Positions 1 through 9,698 of a stretch of 64,000 bases of DNA are shown in pieces. Where the stretch lies: contig SAAS01000001.1 of the NCBI GenBank assembly GCA_009929315.1, positions 124,001 through 188,000 on the forward strand. Reading direction: 5' to 3'. The notes beneath the pieces are model-generated. The model was not told the DNA's origin and did no database searches. It saw only the letters and a program-made list of their open reading frames with translations. This DNA comes from Clostridia bacterium. Lineage in GTDB: Bacteria > Bacillota > Clostridia > Oscillospirales > Oscillospiraceae. Position numbers and translations under genes: made by a program. Each line of letters opens with the position of its first letter. Position 1 is the first letter of the stretch.

Positions 1-1
1 T

Positions 2-997
2 TACGGAAATGCAACCGATGCCGCACAGAATTTATCCGAACAGATTCAGGCACTGGATGTTGACACGATTTTGCAAAATTCTGCTCTGGTTGATTCAGCC
101 GCGAAGTTTTATAACATAGACACGGGTGTGCTTACCACGGCAGCCCCCGGAGCTGACAGCGGCAGATATTACGTAAGGATTCCGGGATACATCTACGGCG
201 GGACATCCTTTGATGCGCTTGTCACGCTTGACGCGAGCGACCCCGTTAACAGCCCTCCGGTTGCTGTGGGTAACCAGATGGATGCGCTTATCAACATGAC
301 GGAGGCGGACGCCTCTGCCCTGGTTTCCTTCCGAGCCGAGTGCGGAGGCATGATGGAAAACGTAAATGAGCTCACAATTGAGCTTCTCACCCGCGAGATT
401 ACGCTCAATGTTTCCAAAATCGTTGATTCCACCACGGACACATATAAGATTACTGCAGTGTTTACTTACTCGGGTATTATTGAGTGCACGGCCGAAGATC
501 TCACGGGTACCACTTACAGCTTCACACATTCCGAGCAGTCCTCGGCAAGTGTCAGCTCGATTGCCGATTCGACAGACGGAAGCCCAGTTCTTTCCGCGTT
601 TCTTTTTTTTGACGGGTACTATCGGGAAAGCATGCAAACCGAAACAGTTTTGATAAATAACCCTACAGGCTCGGATATCAATTTCTTCATCGTGAACACG
701 GATAAGGGAACGATGCCCGTTAACTATGGTGCTCTTATATGGTACAAGTACCAAAATTTCAAAGCCGACAATACCCCGGTAAACAGCCTCGTTTACACAA
801 ATCTTCCGGCCGCTAAAGTAACATACCGCGCTTCGAAAAACGAGCTGCTCAGAAAAACCCTGTCGGTAACCGGATATTTGGTTGAAACCAAGCAGTTAAA
901 CCGCAAGTATAACGTTGAGGTAACGCTTTTTAAAGGCGGTTCGGGCTTTTCAGGCGATGTAATTATGGATTCAAATTCAACAAAGCTCAATTATTGA
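2..997 (+). CDS. Pilus-like / appendage-associated protein, 5' end missing
   Basis: The reading frame is open from base 2, so the gene begins before the window and only its last 331 codons are seen. The visible part has no membrane segment and is rich in Thr, Ser and Asn with alternating beta-type hydrophobic residues, as in exported structural proteins. The next gene starts 27 bases later, followed by two prepilin-like genes, so this is probably a further component of the same pilus or pseudopilus cluster. I do not recognise a family, and whether it has an N-terminal prepilin signal cannot be seen. A TTG inside the frame at 71 is not needed as a start. Confidence 0.75.
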   Translation, partial: YGNATDAAQNLSEQIQALDVDTILQNSALVDSAAKFYNIDTGVLTTAAPGADSGRYYVRIPGYIYGGTSFDALVTLDASDPVNSPPVAVGNQMDALINMTEADASALVSFRAECGGMMENVNELTIELLTREITLNVSKIVDSTTDTYKITAVFTYSGIIECTAEDLTGTTYSFTHSEQSSASVSSIADSTDGSPVLSAFLFFDGYYRESMQTETVLINNPTGSDINFFIVNTDKGTMPVNYGALIWYKYQNFKADNTPVNSLVYTNLPAAKVTYRASKNELLRKTLSVTGYLVETKQLNRKYNVEVTLFKGGSGFSGDVIMDSNSTKLNY

Positions 998-1024
998 TTT
1001 TTTGCGAAAGGGGGCAAAGGCGGT

Positions 1025-3139
1025 ATGCTTACATCTGCCCGCGGAAAACTTAAAAAACTCAATAACAAAGCAAGCGCAATTATAACTGTCGTCATCACGA
1101 TGCTGTTTGTAATGGCGCTGGGTGGCGCGCTGCTTTTTGCCGCCTACACCGGATATTCAATTGAAATAACCCAGCGTGGCGATAAAGCAAATTTTTACGA
1201 TGCGAGCTCAGCCATGGATGATATGCGGCTGGGTATCCAAACACTGCTTTCGGATTCAATAACAAGCGCTTACACGGACGCGCTTTCCACTTATGTCGGC
1301 GACCATGAGGCTAACTACGACCCGCAAACCTATTTTAACGACAAAATTGTCGAGCAGCTCCTGCTAAAAACGGTCACGGTAAACGGAGCCCCCGTAAAAG
1401 TGTTTACTTCAAGCGTGGCAGACGGTAAAACCGTCATTTCGGGCTACAATGCCGTCGCTATGAAAGCTCTTATTGATTCGAGCGTTCTTGCGGACTCCGC
1501 TGTTACAATTACTGTTACGGGAGACGGAAGCGTTTCACGGAACAGCTCGGACGGCGAGCTTAAATCAATTGCAATGAAGACCCTCGCCGTTAAATTTGTA
1601 AAAAACGGCTACGAATCAAACATCAGCTCGGACATTATATTGACTTTACCCCACTTTTTCGTAACTACCTCCGTGACCTCAGGCGCGAATAATTACGCCA
1701 TTATCGCAAATAACGGCCTTATTCATTCAGTCGGCGGAGCAAGCACTATAAACGGCAGTGTTTTTGCAGGCAACGGAGGCATTACAGTCAGCGGCAACGG
1801 CAACAGCCTTGCTTTTCCGAGCGGAGATTTAATTTGCAAAGGTCCTCTCCTTGTTGATAATTCAGGGGCGTTTACTTTCAACTGCGTAAACAATGAGCTC
1901 TGGGTCAAGGAGATTACCGTCGGGCCTTCGGCGAGGATAACGCTTAACGGAAATGTCTATGTTTCCGACGATTTGAATGTGTCCGGCAACGGTGCTGCCG
2001 TCACTTTGAAAAACTCATATTTCGGCTTTGGCGACAGCACCAGCTCCTCGAGTGACAGCAGCTCCATTCTTGTTAACGGAAGATCCTGCAATCTGGATAT
2101 AAGCGGACTTAATAAGCTGTCCTTGGCAGGTATCGGCTTCATCGACATCTCGGGGCAAACCTTATCCGACGCCGCCTCTGCGGCTTATGACACTCCTATT
2201 AAAATGGGAGAATCGTTAAGCTTTAAAAGTAATCAGCTGGCGTATCTCGTCCCCTTGAAGTGCATAAGCAACTATGCTTCCAACCCCTGCGTTTTTGAAA
2301 GTGGCGCGACCACCCAGCAAATAACTCCGAGCATTGACAAAACCACGGTGCTCTGGGGTACGGGAGCGGACGCAAAATCTCTTTCCTATTATATCGACAG
2401 CGGAAAAGGGGAAATTAAAGCTCTCTACAAGAATTTAGGCGACGGTATGAAGATTGCCTACGTTTTTTTGGTGTTCAGCGAAAAGAGCTATGCCAACGAA
2501 TACTTCAAAGCATACTTTGCCGCCGACCCCGATAAAATTCAGCAGTATCTGAGCCTTTACATGACTTTGAGCGATAAGGCCGACAATGCAAAAATTAACG
2601 CCGCAGGCAACACTTTCTATATGGATGACAATTCCACAGCTACAACGGCGGACGATAAGCTCACCTTGGAACCTGCCAGCGATCAGGTTTGGGCGGAGGG
2701 AGCACAGCTTCTGTATAACAAAAAACAGTCGCAATATCCTGTATTAGTAAATGAAGTGGAACTTGCAAAGCTCGGAACCGCGCCTCTCGAATTTGTAAAT
2801 AATGCGGGTGAGGTCGTGGCTGTTGTGTGCAACGGCAACTATACCTATGACGGTACGAAAAACACAATCCGCCTGATTATAGCCTCGGGCAATGTGATAA
2901 TATCCTCCGCTTATACGGGGATGATAGTCACGGGAAATAACCTGACCGTAAACAGCAGCGTTGAAGGGACACCCGTCGATAACGATGTTCTCAGCTCAAG
3001 TTGCACAGTAGGCGGAGTAACATACACGCTCCCTGATTTCATGAACAACGTAATGCAGGCCGGAGGAACTTCCAGCACAACGGGAGATTTCTGGGATCTC
3101 GATGCCCTGGTCTATTACGAAAACTGGACAAAGGGCTAA
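1025..3139 (+). CDS. PilX-like pilus assembly protein, large exported domain
   Basis: 704 residues. The N-terminus has a short basic stretch, then one hydrophobic segment at about residues 17-42 (ITVVITMLFVMALGGALLF), then a soluble domain, the layout of PilX-type minor pilins that keep a membrane anchor. The middle (about 200-380) is rich in Gly, Asn, Ser and Val with many short beta-strand-like repeats, suggesting a beta-helix or bactofilin-like solenoid. There is no clear GFxLxE prepilin cleavage motif. It starts with ATG behind a G-rich ribosome site (GAAAGGGGGC) and sits between other pilus-like genes. Function is inferred from context; the exact family is not certain. Confidence 0.75.
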   Translation: MLTSARGKLKKLNNKASAIITVVITMLFVMALGGALLFAAYTGYSIEITQRGDKANFYDASSAMDDMRLGIQTLLSDSITSAYTDALSTYVGDHEANYDPQTYFNDKIVEQLLLKTVTVNGAPVKVFTSSVADGKTVISGYNAVAMKALIDSSVLADSAVTITVTGDGSVSRNSSDGELKSIAMKTLAVKFVKNGYESNISSDIILTLPHFFVTTSVTSGANNYAIIANNGLIHSVGGASTINGSVFAGNGGITVSGNGNSLAFPSGDLICKGPLLVDNSGAFTFNCVNNELWVKEITVGPSARITLNGNVYVSDDLNVSGNGAAVTLKNSYFGFGDSTSSSSDSSSILVNGRSCNLDISGLNKLSLAGIGFIDISGQTLSDAASAAYDTPIKMGESLSFKSNQLAYLVPLKCISNYASNPCVFESGATTQQITPSIDKTTVLWGTGADAKSLSYYIDSGKGEIKALYKNLGDGMKIAYVFLVFSEKSYANEYFKAYFAADPDKIQQYLSLYMTLSDKADNAKINAAGNTFYMDDNSTATTADDKLTLEPASDQVWAEGAQLLYNKKQSQYPVLVNEVELAKLGTAPLEFVNNAGEVVAVVCNGNYTYDGTKNTIRLIIASGNVIISSAYTGMIVTGNNLTVNSSVEGTPVDNDVLSSSCTVGGVTYTLPDFMNNVMQAGGTSSTTGDFWDLDALVYYENWTKG

Positions 3140-3168
3140 ACTGCGACTAAGGAAACGGAGGTGATGAC

Positions 3169-3657
3169 TTGAAGAATAAAAACAGCGGCTTTACTCTGAT
3201 CGAGCTCATCGCCGTGGTGTTAATGATTGGAGTTGTGGCAACCATTATGGGTATGTCGGCAGTAACGGTTAGCTCTGCAAAGGCCCAACGCTGCGCAAAC
3301 TCAGTCGACGCAATGATTTCAAAATGCAGAACGGACTGCCTTGGGCGCGCGGGTGACGTTCACCTTACAATTTCATTGGACAGCAAGGGAAATGTCCAAG
3401 GCGATTACTACGAAAACGGCGTTATATCAAGAACCGAAACCATCCCCGCTTCGGGTGTTTCGGTTTCATATACTACTTCAACAGGTACAGTCGCTCTTTC
3501 CGATTTTCCGCTGACACTGTCTTTTGCCAGGTCAACCGGCGGCCAGAATTTTCAGCCGGACGGGATTTCCTACTGTACAGCCATCAAATTTACCGGCGGC
3601 GGAAAGACCATCTCAATTAAGCTTGTCCCCTCAACAGGCAATCACAAGCTGATGTAG
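3169..3657 (+). CDS. Type IV prepilin-like protein (GspH/FimT-like)
   Basis: 162 residues with a textbook class III signal: a short basic leader MKNKNSG followed by FTLIELIAVVLMIGVVATIM. Prepilin peptidase would cut after Gly7 and N-methylate Phe8, leaving Glu at mature position 5. The C-terminal part is a small beta-rich domain. I chose the TTG at 3169 because GGAGGTGA lies just upstream and the leader begins there. It is likely a minor pseudopilin that assembles with the neighbouring prepilin 11 bases downstream. No prepilin peptidase or assembly ATPase is in the window, so those must lie upstream or elsewhere. Confidence 0.9.
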   Translation: MKNKNSGFTLIELIAVVLMIGVVATIMGMSAVTVSSAKAQRCANSVDAMISKCRTDCLGRAGDVHLTISLDSKGNVQGDYYENGVISRTETIPASGVSVSYTTSTGTVALSDFPLTLSFARSTGGQNFQPDGISYCTAIKFTGGGKTISIKLVPSTGNHKLM

Positions 3658-3667
3658 GGGGAACTGT

Positions 3668-4204
3668 ATGAAAAATAACAACAGCGGTTTCACTATAATT
3701 GAGATTATTATATGTCTCGTAATATTTGCCCTCGTGGCCGCCACAGCCTTTGGCTTAATGCTTGGAGCCTCGCACTCATACAGCTCGGTAAGCGCAAAAA
3801 TTGACTTGCAGCTGCAATCGCAGCTAACCATGAACCAGCTACGCGAATACATAATCGACTGCGATGCGGGACTATATTACAAGAACAATACCGTGTACAT
3901 AATCAACGAAGAAGACGACGGAAGCTACACCGCAGACGTATTTCAATACAAGACGGACGGCTGTATTTATTACGGAAAAGGCACCGCAAATCAAACTGGC
4001 AGCGGCACGTTTTCTTGCACGGTTGTGGGAACCGATCTGCTAGCGGATGAGGTGACAAGCTTCTCTGTAACACCAAAAAGTACCGACGGAGCAAATGTTT
4101 CGTCAGCCGTAATCTCGATATCTTTCAAAAACAATTCCGCCTCCTGCAGCGGTGTGCAGACCGTTGCCCTGCGCAACAATCCGCCGCTTGCGGTAGTATC
4201 TTAA
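3668..4204 (+). CDS. Type IV prepilin-like protein (PilW/ComGF-like)
   Basis: 178 residues. The leader MKNNNSG and the hydrophobic helix FTIIEIIICLVIFALVAAT form a class III prepilin signal with Glu at mature position 5. The rest is a beta-rich domain of the kind found in minor pilins that prime fibre assembly. It has a G-rich ribosome site (AGGGGGAA) in front of its ATG. Its leader is almost the same as that of the preceding gene, so the two are probably paralogous minor pilins. The giant exported protein starts about 50 bases downstream. Confidence 0.88.
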   Translation: MKNNNSGFTIIEIIICLVIFALVAATAFGLMLGASHSYSSVSAKIDLQLQSQLTMNQLREYIIDCDAGLYYKNNTVYIINEEDDGSYTADVFQYKTDGCIYYGKGTANQTGSGTFSCTVVGTDLLADEVTSFSVTPKSTDGANVSSAVISISFKNNSASCSGVQTVALRNNPPLAVVS

Positions 4205-4251
4205 AATCAAAGTGATTTGAATTGTCCTTTTTACGAAGGGAGCTGACAAAA

Positions 4252-7200
4252 ATGAAACACAAACGCTTGTGGCTGAGAAGAGCACTTTCGGTAGTGCTCA
4301 GCTTTGCTGTTGTTTTGTCCGTTTCTTTAACTCTTGTCGGCGACGGCGGCACGGCTCACGCCTTGACAAGCCTGCCCTATATCGAAGAAATTAAGCAGAG
4401 CGCCGGCAGCTTCAACATTTTGGAAATTGTTCCCGCGGCCGGACAGGGCAGCATAGGCTACTATATCGATGGACAGGAGCCCTGTGCCAACTGGGCCGTC
4501 ACCGCCGCGAAATCAGCAAACGGAGCGTCACCCGCCGCCAGAACAACTTACGTTAACAATCTGTTTTCAAGCCTCAGCACAGCCGGACTTCTCGGCACGG
4601 GCGATACAAGCCCCCTCGAAGTCGGCTCGGCTTATTCCGAGGTTTTCCCATGGATTTCGCACGACAACTACAAAAAAATGACTCTGGACCACACGGAAAC
4701 CACTACCGCAAAAGGCACATTTTCGCTTGCCTCGGGCGGAGAGTATATCCAGAGCAGCGATTTTACCTTTATTCAAGACGGTACAGGCGCGTATGTTCAG
4801 GTAATAAAATACTTTTCAGCAACAGAAACTGACCAAAGCGGTGCAAAATATTACTATGCACCGATTTTTGCGGAAATACCCGATACTTCCGCTGTCGAAG
4901 ACAACATTGCGGTTTATACGCGCGATTCAGGCAAATATATATATCTCGGAACTGTCGGCGCAAGTGATTTCCCCGGAATGGAAATTGGTACGACCTACTA
5001 TTACGTAACGAGCTACGGCGCTCCATCCGCCACCTTAAGTGGGACAAACAAATATGTTGCAGTATCTTCTGCATACAGACTTAAAACAGGCACAGAAGCA
5101 GGATATTTCAATTCCGTAAACCTTAAATACACCTATGTCGGCAGCGGCAGCGGCACATATAACTTTACCTACAGCGCGAGCGGTGCCGCCAATACCATTG
5201 ACTACAACACAGTTTACTACACGGGCGGTTTTACGAACAACAACTGGTTTTTGAAATATGTCTTTGACTGGACTCCTTCCGCAGGTGAAACAAAGCCGAA
5301 TATAGCCTTCAAAGTCACATCCGTTGTCGGCAGCAGCGCTACCATATCACAAGTATCAAACGCAAACCTTATTGTGCTTTCCTCGGGATTTGTTCCCGGA
5401 GGCACAGCGACGGCCTTCGGCTTGGGCAACGATATAAGCACGGCGCTGAGCGCGGAAATTGCATCGGAGAGCGCGACAACGACTACTCAAAAGGGCAAGC
5501 CGATTATCGTTGATTACAGACTTAAAAGTGCTTCCGCTGCGCCGAGCATCTCGGCGCTGGCAACAAGTCTTACTGCGGGAAACTCCAATACGAACTTTGC
5601 AAAGGACAATATTTATTGCATTAACTCCAATTTGGCCACGCAGGGCTTTATGAATGCTATTTCGGGAGACCATACCTTGGTCACGGACCCGTTTTATTTT
5701 GTTTACAAGAATATCGCGGACGAAAACTTCCTGCGTTCCATCAACGGCGGAACCGCGCTTTCCACCACAATTACTATGGCGCGGGCGGTACGCTATATCA
5801 TAAATTACACGGGAAAGCGGGAAACAGCGCCAAAGACAACAATAAATGTACTCGAAGTACAGCCGGGAAGCGGAACGCAGCTGACAGAAGGTCTTGTCAA
5901 AAATTGGCTCGGTTACGAAAGCTCTTCAACTGAAATAGATGTCAATATTGAAACGATGTCCACCGCCGAGCTTATCGGAAAAATTGACGTTATAAACGAA
6001 AAATATGATATCGTATATATCGGCTCAAACATCGCGGGCTTCAACCCCACGAATGCCGATACCACAGATTATAACGACAACAACATGGACGGGCTTATAT
6101 ATTCAAATATCGGTGATACCGTTGTCATGAATAACAGCGACTGGACTATGAGCGGTCTTATAAACAGGGACTATTACACCACGACCTTCACAAGCGGCGG
6201 AGTAACCTATCGGAAGCTCAACAGAGTTGACCTCAGTCGTACCTTCCGCTATTCAGGCAACGATATTACAGACTCAAAAAGGCAGGAGCTTCAGGACTTC
6301 CTGAATTCGGGCTATCCGATAATCTACGCTTCAGACCTAACCTCGGGCGCACGCCATCCCGCCACCGACGCCGTTACCTTCACGGTTGACGTTACAGGCG
6401 TACAGAACGGCGCCGTAGAAACTTTGACAGCGAATGCCACGACAAGCGGAACGCTTCCCAGCACAACCCCCGTCTATCAGTGGTATAACGCGAGCGGCGC
6501 GATAAGCGGAGCAACCTCACAAAGCTACAATGCGACGGTTAACGGCTCCTATTACTGCCGAATTACCTACTATACCTACAGCGGTGACCCGTATTCGGCG
6601 CGCAGCAACGCCTTTACCTGCACTATAACCCCGGCCTATTCATCGATTACCAATAACAACACCGCAACGGCGGAGCAAGGCAGCTTTTTCGGCGCCTATA
6701 ACTTCACCGTGTCCGAAACCTGCAACAGAACATCAACGGGCGCGTCGCTGAACACGCCTTCCAGCATTACGTTCACAAGCAATATTTCCGTCGGCAGTCC
6801 GGTTCCTCCCACAGGATACAAGCGCGTTTATACTTGGTATAAGGACTCGTACGACAGCTCGGGACTTATTTCCTCAACCGCCTTATCGACCAAAACTACG
6901 ACTTCGACTTCAAACCAGACTGTAATTGTTTATAACTCGACTAACCCGATAAATCCGGGTGTCTCGGGAGAGTATGACATGTATTACTGCGTTGCGCAGC
7001 TATTAAACAGCGCCGGGACAGTTATCTCTTCAACCGCCCAGAGCGTCAGTTTCAAGGTTTCTTACTACAATCCCTCTAAGGTAACAATCATAAGTGTCGC
7101 AACTAACATCACGGGGCGATACACCGCGGTTACCTTTACGGGCGCGATTACCCCGACAACAGCTTCGTCGAGCAGTCCGATAACGCTTACCGCCACGCCG

Positions 7201-9684
7201 AGCATCTCAACATATACCACCTCTTATCAGTGGTACGACGGAGCAAGTGCCCTTTCGGGTGAGACAAACAGCACCCTGAGTGTTGACGGCAGCGCATGGG
7301 CAAATAACGAGTCGCATTCTTATTCCTGCCAAATCACAAAATCCGACTACACCGCCGGTTATAATTTCACAGAGGGCATAGCAACAACAAACACCGTCAC
7401 CTTAACGCATAAGGCCGATGTTATTGTGTTAACGGAAGGCACCGGCAAAACCTCAGTCAATTTCCCGGCACAAACGGCAACAAGCTTTTCTGTTGACACA
7501 GGCAAGGTTGACACGAGCTCATATATCTATAAACTGATGAGTGACAACGTAAATAAACCCAATGTTATGCTGTCAAACGAATTGACGACCGAAGAAAATC
7601 AGGACAAATTGAATCAATACGTCAACCTCTCGAAGCCTGAAATCGTTTGGTCCACCGCCGCTCCGAATAATGCGCCTTACCCGACGCCTTACAGCAACAC
7701 AGACGGCGTCATTACCTCGCTTACTTCGAAGAACGGTGCATACTACCTTGAATACTATTTCTCTATCTCAAACAACACAGACCCTGATCCCGTAAATACC
7801 AGCTATATCTGCAGCCTTTTTATTGATGTCAACGGCGACGGACGTTACAGCGACGAGGAACGCCTGTCGGATATGGTCATTCGTGAATGGAACAGCGCTT
7901 CGGGCACAAGCGGGGCGATAGTAAACTCAAACTCGCTTAAAGCGGGTACAGAGTATTATGTTTCCAGGCGCATGCCTGCGGAAGAGTACGGTATTGTTCC
8001 GTGGAAGCTGGAAATCAAAAAATACGGAACCGGAAGCTCAGGTACGCTTACTTCCGTCCACAAATATACTCACATCCCAACGCTGGAAGGTGAGCAGGTT
8101 AAGCTCAGCATTTTGCAGATAAACGCTTCCGGCGGCTTAAGTCTGGCAGATCAGCTTGCTGTGGTGGGCTGGAGCAGTTATTACAGCTCCGTAACACAAA
8201 AATACTATGCCGGCATTTACGGAAAACTGCTTGCGGATATAAGCGAGGACTATGATATCTCCATAACCACCGTGCAGATAAGCGCAATTGACCCGACAGC
8301 CGGCAAGACATGGACGCACGGAACAACTACCTACACAACTCTGCTGGATTACCTAAATTCATACGACATGCTTATAACCGGCTTTAAGGATGTCTATGGA
8401 GACTTGAGCCAGAATGCGGCAATCGCAATCAGAGAGTATATCAACACGGGCAAAGCAATTTTGTTCACACACGATAATACCTCTTTCTACAATATTCCGT
8501 TCAGCGGCTATCAGACCAATGACTATTACACCGTAAATTCGGGCTTCGGGTATTATTTCAACATGACGATTCGCGATGCCGTCGGTCTTGACCGCTATGG
8601 TGTTACAAACCCTAAATACGGGATATCCATGTATGCTCCTCCTGAGATACGAAGAGCGTCGGATTGGGTCGGCTGGACAGCCAACGGCTATACAGGCACA
8701 ACAACCGACAATCTTAAGGAACTTGTCAGCGCAGGATACAGCATTGCCTATACCCCGAAATCCGCGAAGGGCAGTACCACCTCAGAAACACAGGGCTTTA
8801 CGGGCGGCCTTCTTGACCGCTATAAGGGCTCTTATGACAATTTCCAGACAACAACGACCGTATCGCAGGTCAACGAGGGGCAGATTACTACCTACCCCTA
8901 CAACGTCAATACGGCCGGATTTATAAATAAGGACAACTCAACAAATTCCATGAATGTTGCCCTAACCCATTTCCAGTACTATCAGCTGAACATGAACTCG
9001 CCCGACACCGTTGTTTGGTATTGCCTGAAATACTCCTCGCAATACAGTCTTTACAATGACGTTTCAAACACCTACTATATTTACAGTAAGGGCAACGTAA
9101 CCTATTCGGGAGCGGGACACACCACGGACACAGGTTCGGTGAACGCGAATGTCGATGAGGCGAAGCTCTTTGTCAACACCATGATTGCGGCTTACCGCGT
9201 TGCTCTCGCTCCACCCGAGGTCGCGTTTTCCGACACAACAGGCAGAAACACACTGGAAACCTTCCTGATTCCCGCGGACGATTCGGGCGTGCTTGCTGTT
9301 AGCCCATCACCGACTACATCCACGGACACGTCGAGAAATATCTACTTTATCGTCAATGACACAAACGTGGGCGCGAGCAAAACCATCTCAGTAAGCTTTA
9401 GCTGCGAATCCATGAACACCGCGAAAACCGCGCTTACAGCCACTGTGCCGGTATATGACGCACAAACAGGCAATGCGAATACGCAGGGCTTGATTTCAGG
9501 CTTGAGTTACTATGTGAAGTTTGACGATATTTGGAGTGCGCTGCCCCAGGCGGTAAAGGACGACATAGTCGGTGGAAACCCTGCACAGCTAAATTTAACT
9601 GTTACCACAACCATCAACGGCGAAACGCTTTCCAGCGGAACTTCACTCACTTTACGCAAGCTGGTGCTGTTCAATCTAAGCTAA
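4252..9684 (+). CDS. Giant DUF5057-like secreted surface protein with Ig-like modules
   Basis: 1810 residues from the ATG at 4252, which has GAAGGGA upstream; an in-frame TTG at 4222 is less likely. A signal peptide covers residues 1 to about 36 (basic start, long Leu/Val core, AHA end). Residues 54-60 read FNILEIV, the opening I associate with DUF5057 proteins. Similar openings recur near 529 (INVLEVQP) and 1284 (LSILQIN), each followed by a hydrophobic strand such as YDIVYIGSN or YDMLITGF, so the protein may hold three related Rossmann-like modules. Between them, about residues 710-1050, are Ig-like domains with YQWY and YxC signatures. No LPXTG or SLH anchor is visible. It probably travels with or decorates the pilus encoded upstream. 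Confidence 0.85.
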   Translation: MKHKRLWLRRALSVVLSFAVVLSVSLTLVGDGGTAHALTSLPYIEEIKQSAGSFNILEIVPAAGQGSIGYYIDGQEPCANWAVTAAKSANGASPAARTTYVNNLFSSLSTAGLLGTGDTSPLEVGSAYSEVFPWISHDNYKKMTLDHTETTTAKGTFSLASGGEYIQSSDFTFIQDGTGAYVQVIKYFSATETDQSGAKYYYAPIFAEIPDTSAVEDNIAVYTRDSGKYIYLGTVGASDFPGMEIGTTYYYVTSYGAPSATLSGTNKYVAVSSAYRLKTGTEAGYFNSVNLKYTYVGSGSGTYNFTYSASGAANTIDYNTVYYTGGFTNNNWFLKYVFDWTPSAGETKPNIAFKVTSVVGSSATISQVSNANLIVLSSGFVPGGTATAFGLGNDISTALSAEIASESATTTTQKGKPIIVDYRLKSASAAPSISALATSLTAGNSNTNFAKDNIYCINSNLATQGFMNAISGDHTLVTDPFYFVYKNIADENFLRSINGGTALSTTITMARAVRYIINYTGKRETAPKTTINVLEVQPGSGTQLTEGLVKNWLGYESSSTEIDVNIETMSTAELIGKIDVINEKYDIVYIGSNIAGFNPTNADTTDYNDNNMDGLIYSNIGDTVVMNNSDWTMSGLINRDYYTTTFTSGGVTYRKLNRVDLSRTFRYSGNDITDSKRQELQDFLNSGYPIIYASDLTSGARHPATDAVTFTVDVTGVQNGAVETLTANATTSGTLPSTTPVYQWYNASGAISGATSQSYNATVNGSYYCRITYYTYSGDPYSARSNAFTCTITPAYSSITNNNTATAEQGSFFGAYNFTVSETCNRTSTGASLNTPSSITFTSNISVGSPVPPTGYKRVYTWYKDSYDSSGLISSTALSTKTTTSTSNQTVIVYNSTNPINPGVSGEYDMYYCVAQLLNSAGTVISSTAQSVSFKVSYYNPSKVTIISVATNITGRYTAVTFTGAITPTTASSSSPITLTATPSISTYTTSYQWYDGASALSGETNSTLSVDGSAWANNESHSYSCQITKSDYTAGYNFTEGIATTNTVTLTHKADVIVLTEGTGKTSVNFPAQTATSFSVDTGKVDTSSYIYKLMSDNVNKPNVMLSNELTTEENQDKLNQYVNLSKPEIVWSTAAPNNAPYPTPYSNTDGVITSLTSKNGAYYLEYYFSISNNTDPDPVNTSYICSLFIDVNGDGRYSDEERLSDMVIREWNSASGTSGAIVNSNSLKAGTEYYVSRRMPAEEYGIVPWKLEIKKYGTGSSGTLTSVHKYTHIPTLEGEQVKLSILQINASGGLSLADQLAVVGWSSYYSSVTQKYYAGIYGKLLADISEDYDISITTVQISAIDPTAGKTWTHGTTTYTTLLDYLNSYDMLITGFKDVYGDLSQNAAIAIREYINTGKAILFTHDNTSFYNIPFSGYQTNDYYTVNSGFGYYFNMTIRDAVGLDRYGVTNPKYGISMYAPPEIRRASDWVGWTANGYTGTTTDNLKELVSAGYSIAYTPKSAKGSTTSETQGFTGGLLDRYKGSYDNFQTTTTVSQVNEGQITTYPYNVNTAGFINKDNSTNSMNVALTHFQYYQLNMNSPDTVVWYCLKYSSQYSLYNDVSNTYYIYSKGNVTYSGAGHTTDTGSVNANVDEAKLFVNTMIAAYRVALAPPEVAFSDTTGRNTLETFLIPADDSGVLAVSPSPTTSTDTSRNIYFIVNDTNVGASKTISVSFSCESMNTAKTALTATVPVYDAQTGNANTQGLISGLSYYVKFDDIWSALPQAVKDDIVGGNPAQLNLTVTTTINGETLSSGTSLTLRKLVLFNLS

Positions 9685-9698
9685 AGGAGTGGGTTTCT

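Noticed and set aside
95-754. A 219-codon minus-strand frame
   Set aside because: It is a shadow of the pilus-like gene: no ribosome site, unlikely composition and an open frame on the plus strand from base 2.
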